Shown: positions 59,643 to 64,000 of the stretch, piece by piece
Position numbering within the stretch: the first letter of the stretch is position 1
How the letters are laid out: each line of letters starts with the position of its first letter
Assembly (NCBI RefSeq): GCF_000308615.1
Contig: NZ_BAGB01000163.1
Location: 1 to 64,000 of the forward strand
Direction of reading: 5' to 3'
DNA length: 64,000 nucleotides
DNA from: Nocardia jiangxiensis NBRC 101359
GTDB taxonomy: Bacteria; Actinomycetota; Actinomycetes; Mycobacteriales; Mycobacteriaceae
Notes under the pieces: model-generated
The model's database searches: none
Told to the model about the DNA's origin: nothing
The model's input: only the letters and a program-made list of their open reading frames with translations
Position numbers and translations under genes: made by a program

Positions 59643-60764
59643 TCACCGCGGGGCTTGGTCGGGCGACTCCGGGCTTGCAAACAAGTTCGTCGTCCGGAGC
59701 GGAAGGGGAGGAATCGAATCCCGGTGTCCGTTACGGGCGCTACAGGATCCGAAGGGGCCGCGCTGGTCGAACAGTTCGTTCATATGCGGGTCGGCGTGAT
59801 CGAGCAACCATACGCTCATACCTGTCGCGCCATCACGTCCGAGGATTTCCCAGGCTCGCCACAGCGTATCCAGACGTACGACCGCTTCGGTGTGCATCCA
59901 CCATTCAGGGCACCATACGGTGTCATTCGAATCGACGACCTGTCGTCGATAAACCGGACTGACATAGTCTTCGACGAACCGGACGAGACTCTCGAAGTGG
60001 GTACTGCTCGCTGCGAGACCTTCGGCAGCGGGCTTGTCGAACACGGCATCGGGTGGCGACATCACAGGCAGCGGTTCGAGCGCATCTCGGTGCCCATTCC
60101 GCACGCCGCAGTACTTGAACGGGCCACGATGATCGAAAAGCCTCTTCATCTGCGGGTCGCCGTGATCGAGAAACCACCGGCTCATGCCTGGCATGCTGTC
60201 TTGTCTGAGATGTTCCCAGGCTCGCCACACAGCGTCCAGGCGCACGACCGCCTCGGCATGCCTCCACCATTGCGGACACCACGCCGCATCGTTCGGATCG
60301 CTTACCTGTCGCTGATAGAGAAGACTCAGATAGTTCTCGACGAACTGCCCCGCGTCGGCGTAAACACAATGAAGCGGGTCGACCTGCGCCGAATGGGCGA
60401 GGCCGGATGAATTCGCCGATGGCAACTCGGGAGACTCCATGGGCAACGGCGCCAGGAATGTTCGATGCCCTCCCTGGGCACTGCAATATCGGAAGGGACC
60501 GCGCGGGTCGAACAACCGCCGCATATGCGCGTCGGCGTGATCGAGAAACCATGCACTCATACCCACAAGGCCCACGTTTCGAAAATATTCCCAGGCCCGC
60601 CACAAGGCTTCCAGACGTATGACCGCTTCGGGATGTCGCCACCATTCAGTGCACCACACGGTGTCACTGCGATCTTTCACCTGTCGCGCATAGACGAAGC
60701 TCAGATAGTTTTCCACGAACTCGCCGACGTTGCCATAGACCGTCGAAGCCGACTGCTCATCCAC
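59643..60764 (-). CDS. Protein with three tandem DUF4913 domains
   Basis: 373 residues from a GTG with GGGGGAGG (60764; GTG at 60800 is an alternative). Three repeats of about 115 residues each carry VENYLSxxYxRQV, WCxxWWxHxEAVxRLxxLWRAWE, MSxWxLDHxDPHM and FDxRGPFxxC. DUF4913 normally occurs as one domain, often on actinobacterial mobile elements. The divergent sequence between copies shows that the triplication is not recent. Function unknown. Confidence 0.82.
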   Translation of the reverse strand: MDEQSASTVYGNVGEFVENYLSFVYARQVKDRSDTVWCTEWWRHPEAVIRLEALWRAWEYFRNVGLVGMSAWFLDHADAHMRRLFDPRGPFRYCSAQGGHRTFLAPLPMESPELPSANSSGLAHSAQVDPLHCVYADAGQFVENYLSLLYQRQVSDPNDAAWCPQWWRHAEAVVRLDAVWRAWEHLRQDSMPGMSRWFLDHGDPQMKRLFDHRGPFKYCGVRNGHRDALEPLPVMSPPDAVFDKPAAEGLAASSTHFESLVRFVEDYVSPVYRRQVVDSNDTVWCPEWWMHTEAVVRLDTLWRAWEILGRDGATGMSVWLLDHADPHMNELFDQRGPFGSCSARNGHRDSIPPLPLRTTNLFASPESPDQAPR

Positions 60765-61126
60765 CGTGGCACCTCCCCCGCCCGGTTCTGTGACCGCCAC
60801 GGAACCGATTGCAGCAAGCCTACTCGCGACGGCACATCGACGGGCCGGATGCGAGCAGCCACTCTCGGATACCGAACGCAGGAGAAACGCTGCCTCGGTT
60901 CAGAATTCGTATCGGGCGATGCGCATCGCATCGCGCAGGACCGGGATTCGGTTGAGCCGTCGCGGCCATGCTCGGACTGCTCGATCCCGATCTCGCTGGT
61001 CCGGAGGTCCGTCCACTCGCCCAGGACGGGCTCACCGCATAACTGGCAACTCACGAGCAGAACCCACGCGCCAACTCCGGCCAGCACTGATTCATGGAGC
61101 CACCGAAACTCACCGGCCCCCAGCAA
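60701..61126 (-). CDS. Uncertain hypothetical ORF
   Basis: A 141-residue minus-strand frame with LLVSCQLCGEPVLGEW (a CxxC) in its first half and an Arg-rich second half. It overlaps the DUF4913 start by 64 bp, so if real its end is probably eroded. The remaining sequence from 60765 to 61328 has no better candidate. Confidence 0.3.
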   Translation of the reverse strand: MLGAGEFRWLHESVLAGVGAWVLLVSCQLCGEPVLGEWTDLRTSEIGIEQSEHGRDGSTESRSCAMRCASPDTNSEPRQRFSCVRYPRVAARIRPVDVPSRVGLLQSVPWRSQNRAGEVPRWMSSRLRRSMATSASSWKTI

Positions 61127-61328
61127 CCATCGGGCCTTGACACAACGCCTGTCACCCCTTTGACTTACCGCAAGCTCGTGTTACCTCATCCGACAGCGTT
61201 CCGAGAGGTGGACATATGCACTTCACGTGGTCAGCGGGCCCAGGGCATCGGCCCGGATCGGTCGCCCGCCGCGCGACCCTCTCGCTACCGGCGCTGTTCC
61301 CAGTCGAATCCAGCGAGAGGGTGTTCGC

Positions 61329-62096
61329 ATGACGCGTCGGTCCAGACACTCCCAACCCCGCGCGTTGCGACGCGCCCTGCTGCCGATCGTCGGCGCGATA
61401 CCGATAGCCGTCGTGGTGACCTGCGCCGGGGCAACGGGCAGCGCGGCGGCACAGCCGAGCGTCCCGGCTCCCGCGCCCTTCGAGCAGCTCTGGACCAGCC
61501 TGGTACAACACGGCGGCAACCCGTTCCCGATCGCACCTCCGGCCGCGCAGCGCCCTGGTCGAGTGCACTTCGGAACGGCTGCGCCCGCACTCGCACCGGG
61601 CGCTGACCATGCGGTCCGCGAGGTCCCCCGGATAATTCGGCACGCGGAGCCCATGCGGGTCATCCCCTGGGGGAACACGCGCGCGGCCGAACCCGCCCGG
61701 ACCGGCGGGCTGCACCCGGTCCCCGTCGACAGCAATTATTCGGACAGGGTCACCCAGCAGACGGTGAATGGCGGGACCGCCGGCATCGTCATCGGCACGC
61801 TGGTCGGGGGAATCCCGGGCGCAGCATTCGGGGCGCTGCCGGGAGCGATCCTCGGCGGTTCGATCGGTGCGATCATCGGCGGGGTCGCGGGCGGTGTCGC
61901 CCTGGCCGTTCCGACCCTCGGGATGGCCGCGCCTCTGGGAGTGATAGGCGGCGGCCTCGCGGGTGCGGGCGTGGGCGCCGTGGTGGGCGCTGTGGCCGGC
62001 GCGTTGGCGGCGGGTGTTCCCTTCGGCATCTTCGGCGGACTCGTCGGTTACGAACTCGGCGCGGCTACCGGGATCGGCAACGGTTCGCAGGGCTGA
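61329..62096 (+). CDS. Secreted glycine-zipper protein
   Basis: 255 residues: signal peptide (LLPIVGAIPIAVVVTCAGATGSAAA), a Pro-rich linker, then from about residue 150 a Gly/Ala-rich hydrophobic region of four or more glycine-zipper helices (GIVIGTLVGGIPGAAFGALPGAILGGSIGAIIGG). Related proteins occur widely in Nocardia and may insert in the outer mycomembrane. ATG at 61329 with AGAGGG. Function unknown. Confidence 0.78.
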   Translation: MTRRSRHSQPRALRRALLPIVGAIPIAVVVTCAGATGSAAAQPSVPAPAPFEQLWTSLVQHGGNPFPIAPPAAQRPGRVHFGTAAPALAPGADHAVREVPRIIRHAEPMRVIPWGNTRAAEPARTGGLHPVPVDSNYSDRVTQQTVNGGTAGIVIGTLVGGIPGAAFGALPGAILGGSIGAIIGGVAGGVALAVPTLGMAAPLGVIGGGLAGAGVGAVVGAVAGALAAGVPFGIFGGLVGYELGAATGIGNGSQG

Positions 62097-62209
62097 GCTA
62101 ACCAGCAGCCCAACGGAATTCACCACGCAGCACGGAGAATTCACCATCCTGCCGGACAATGAGGACGCCTCGGTTTCGTCACGTCCCCGGTCCGATGGGA
62201 GCCAGCGCC

Positions 62210-64000
62210 ATGCACGATGACCGCCTGCTGATCGAGGGCCGCCTCGCGCGCGTCCTCACCGAACGGATCGTCCCGGCGATCCATCCGGCGTCCACGCCGC
62301 TCACCGTAGGTATCTGGGTCGCACCGGACGAGCCGGTTCCGGTCACCGAGGGTGTGGCCGCACCACGCACGCCGATCGCGTCCGGTGCGCGCTGGGGTGC
62401 GCCGTGGGGAACCAGCTGGCTCACCGTGGCGGGGACGGTGCCCGCAGAGTGGGCCGGGCGCACCGTCGAGGCGATCATCGATCTCGGTTTCGACTCGGGG
62501 ATGACCGGATTCCAGTGCGAGGGACTGGTTTATCGGCCGGACGGATCCCCGGTCAAGGGGCTGCATCCGCAGAACAGCTGGGTCCGGGTGGCATCGCCCG
62601 CGGTCGGCGGCGAAGATGTGCTGCTGCACGTCGAGGCGGCGTCGAATCCGGTCGTCCCGTTCCCCGGGCCGACGCCGCTGGGCGATCGGACCACCTCCGG
62701 CGACGAGCCGCAGTACCGGTTGGGGCGAGTGGATCTGGCGATCTTCGACGAGGAGGTCTGGCAGCTGGTCCAGGATCTCGAGGTGCTCGGCGAACTCATG
62801 CACGAGATGCCCGAGAATCCCGCCCGCCGTTACGACATCGCCCGCGCCATCGAAAACGCCTTGGACGCCATCGATCTGCAGGATGTGAACGCCACCGCAG
62901 CCGCAGCGCGCGCATGCCTGACCGAGGCGCTCGCCGCGCCCGCCATCGGCTCGGCGCACACGATCTGCGCGGTCGGGCACGCGCACATCGACACCGCATG
63001 GCTGTGGCCGTTGCGCGAGACGGTGCGCAAGGTGGCCCGGACCGCCGCGAACATGTCCGCGCTGCTGGCCGACGAACCCGAATTCATCTACACGATGTCC
63101 CAGGCCGCGCAGTACGACCTGCTCGCCCGGCACCGGCCCGAGGTCTACGAGAAGGTGCGCGCGGCCGTCGCGGAGGGGCGATTCGTCCCCACGGGCGGTA
63201 TGTGGGTCGAGGCGGATACGAATATGCCGGGCTCGGAGGCGATGGCGCGACAGTTCGTGTACGGCAAGCGGTTCTTCCTCGAGGAGTTCGGCATCGAGAG
63301 CCGCGAGGTGTGGTTGCCGGACACGTTCGGATTCGCCGCCGGGCTACCGCAGATCATTCGCGCGGCCGGCTGTACCCGGTTGCTCACCCAGAAGATCTCC
63401 TGGAGCCGGACCAATCAGTTCCCGCACCACACCTTTCTGTGGGAGGGCATCGACGGCACTCGGATCTTCACTCATTTCCCGCCGGTCGACACCTACAACT
63501 GTGCCATGACGGGCCGCGAGATCGCCCATGCCGCAAGGAATTTCAAGGAGAAGGGGAGCGCGTCGACCTCGCTCGCGCCGACCGGGTTCGGCGACGGCGG
63601 CGGCGGGACGACACGCGAGATGATCGCCAAGGCCGCCCGCATGCGAAACCTCGAGAGTTCGCCGAAAGTCGTGTGGACCGCGCCCGCCACGTTCTTCGAC
63701 CGCGCCGAGGCCGAATACGCCGATCCCCCGGTGTGGGTCGGCGAGCTGTACCTCGAATTGCATCGCGGCACGCTGACCAGCCAGGCCGGGACCAAACAGG
63801 GCAACCGGCGCAGTGAACATCTGCTGCGCGAGGCCGAGCTGTGGGCGGCCACCGCGGCGGTCCGCACCGATGCGGCCTACCCGTACGAGGACCTGGACCG
63901 GATCTGGAAGACGGTGCTGCTGCACCAGTTTCACGACGTTCTGCCGGGATCGTCCATCGCGTGGGTGCATCGGGAGACCGAACAGGCCCACGCCGAGGTG
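62210..64000 (+). CDS. GH38 alpha-mannosidase, N-terminal part (3' end outside window)
   Basis: 597 residues visible, no stop before the window edge. After a ~240-residue N-terminal domain, the GH38 catalytic domain has VGHAHIDTAWLWPLRE (zinc ligands His259 and Asp261), the nucleophile in VWLPDTFGFAAGLPQ (Asp371) and YLELHRGTLTSQAGTKQGNRRSE. It removes alpha-mannose from glycans. ATG at 62210 with GGGAG. The remaining mid and C-terminal domains lie beyond 64000. Confidence 0.92.
   Translation, partial: MHDDRLLIEGRLARVLTERIVPAIHPASTPLTVGIWVAPDEPVPVTEGVAAPRTPIASGARWGAPWGTSWLTVAGTVPAEWAGRTVEAIIDLGFDSGMTGFQCEGLVYRPDGSPVKGLHPQNSWVRVASPAVGGEDVLLHVEAASNPVVPFPGPTPLGDRTTSGDEPQYRLGRVDLAIFDEEVWQLVQDLEVLGELMHEMPENPARRYDIARAIENALDAIDLQDVNATAAAARACLTEALAAPAIGSAHTICAVGHAHIDTAWLWPLRETVRKVARTAANMSALLADEPEFIYTMSQAAQYDLLARHRPEVYEKVRAAVAEGRFVPTGGMWVEADTNMPGSEAMARQFVYGKRFFLEEFGIESREVWLPDTFGFAAGLPQIIRAAGCTRLLTQKISWSRTNQFPHHTFLWEGIDGTRIFTHFPPVDTYNCAMTGREIAHAARNFKEKGSASTSLAPTGFGDGGGGTTREMIAKAARMRNLESSPKVVWTAPATFFDRAEAEYADPPVWVGELYLELHRGTLTSQAGTKQGNRRSEHLLREAELWAATAAVRTDAAYPYEDLDRIWKTVLLHQFHDVLPGSSIAWVHRETEQAHAEV

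Noticed and set aside
62404..63816. 470-aa plus-strand ORF
   Set aside because: Out-of-frame reading of the GH38 mannosidase gene, whose true frame carries the zinc and nucleophile motifs.
1..64000. tRNA, rRNA, intact insertion sequence or attachment site
   Set aside because: None was recognised by reading; a covariance-model scan would be needed to exclude small RNA genes.

Overview
The window is high-GC DNA with dense, often 4-bp-overlapping (ATGA/GTGA) genes, many GTG starts and many TetR-type regulators. A complete mce operon (yrbEA-yrbEB-mceA-F) with separate Mce-associated membrane proteins points to a mycolic-acid actinobacterium. Nocardia is the best guess (inference: terpene synthase, XRE/DUF397 pair, DUF4913, glycine-zipper secreted protein); Rhodococcus-like relatives are possible.

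Layout. 0-4.1 kb: end of a LysR regulator, a DszC/SfnB-like flavoenzyme, and a divergent cupin / ECF41 sigma pair. 4.1-10.5 kb (minus): a catabolic operon of alpha/beta hydrolase, MpaB/Lcp-type oxygenase, AttH/CrtC-like lipocalin, homogentisate dioxygenase and aldehyde dehydrogenase. 10.6-13.2 kb (plus): two Mce-associated membrane proteins, a small protein and PhoU. 13.3-21.9 kb (minus): the mce lipid-import operon. 22-24.6 kb: multicopper oxidase and divergent TetR. 24.7-30.7 kb: DHFR-family protein, a GWGH-repeat secreted protein, then a minus-strand operon of NCS1 permease, cysteine hydrolase, GntR, amidase and AtzG-like subunit, probably for uptake and hydrolysis of an N-rich compound. 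30.7-33 kb: gene debris (LysR tail, NmrA tail, MFS tail) around a nucleotidyltransferase.

34-44.9 kb: thiolase-like/crotonase fusion, a terpene synthase with a degraded first metal motif, a diguanylate cyclase, more debris (TnpB and SDR scraps, a nonsense-broken MpaB oxygenase), a Tat-exported FAD oxidoreductase with divergent TetR, a MerR/methyltransferase pair and a stand-alone receiver protein. A 17-bp palindrome, TCGGACA-N3-TGTCCGA, lies both before the terpene synthase and between the FAD oxidoreductase and TetR genes, suggesting one local regulon.

45.2-54.8 kb: a TetR gene divergent from a ten-gene operon (SDR, CMD-family protein, two Rieske oxygenases each followed by a related ~112-aa protein of unknown function, TauD-like dioxygenase, an amidohydrolase lacking the HxH metal motif, a small EthD/ABM-like protein, aldehyde dehydrogenase). 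A sigma70-like promoter directly abuts a 33-bp nested dyad ahead of it. This is the most likely undescribed pathway in the window. 54.9-58 kb: TetR/NTF2-like pair with twin operators, three small ORFs, and an XRE-DUF397 pair ending in a perfect hairpin. 58.2-64 kb: M20 amidohydrolase, a triple-DUF4913 protein, a glycine-zipper secreted protein, and the start of a GH38 alpha-mannosidase that runs off the window.

All functional calls come from reading motifs and translated sequence; no database search was run.
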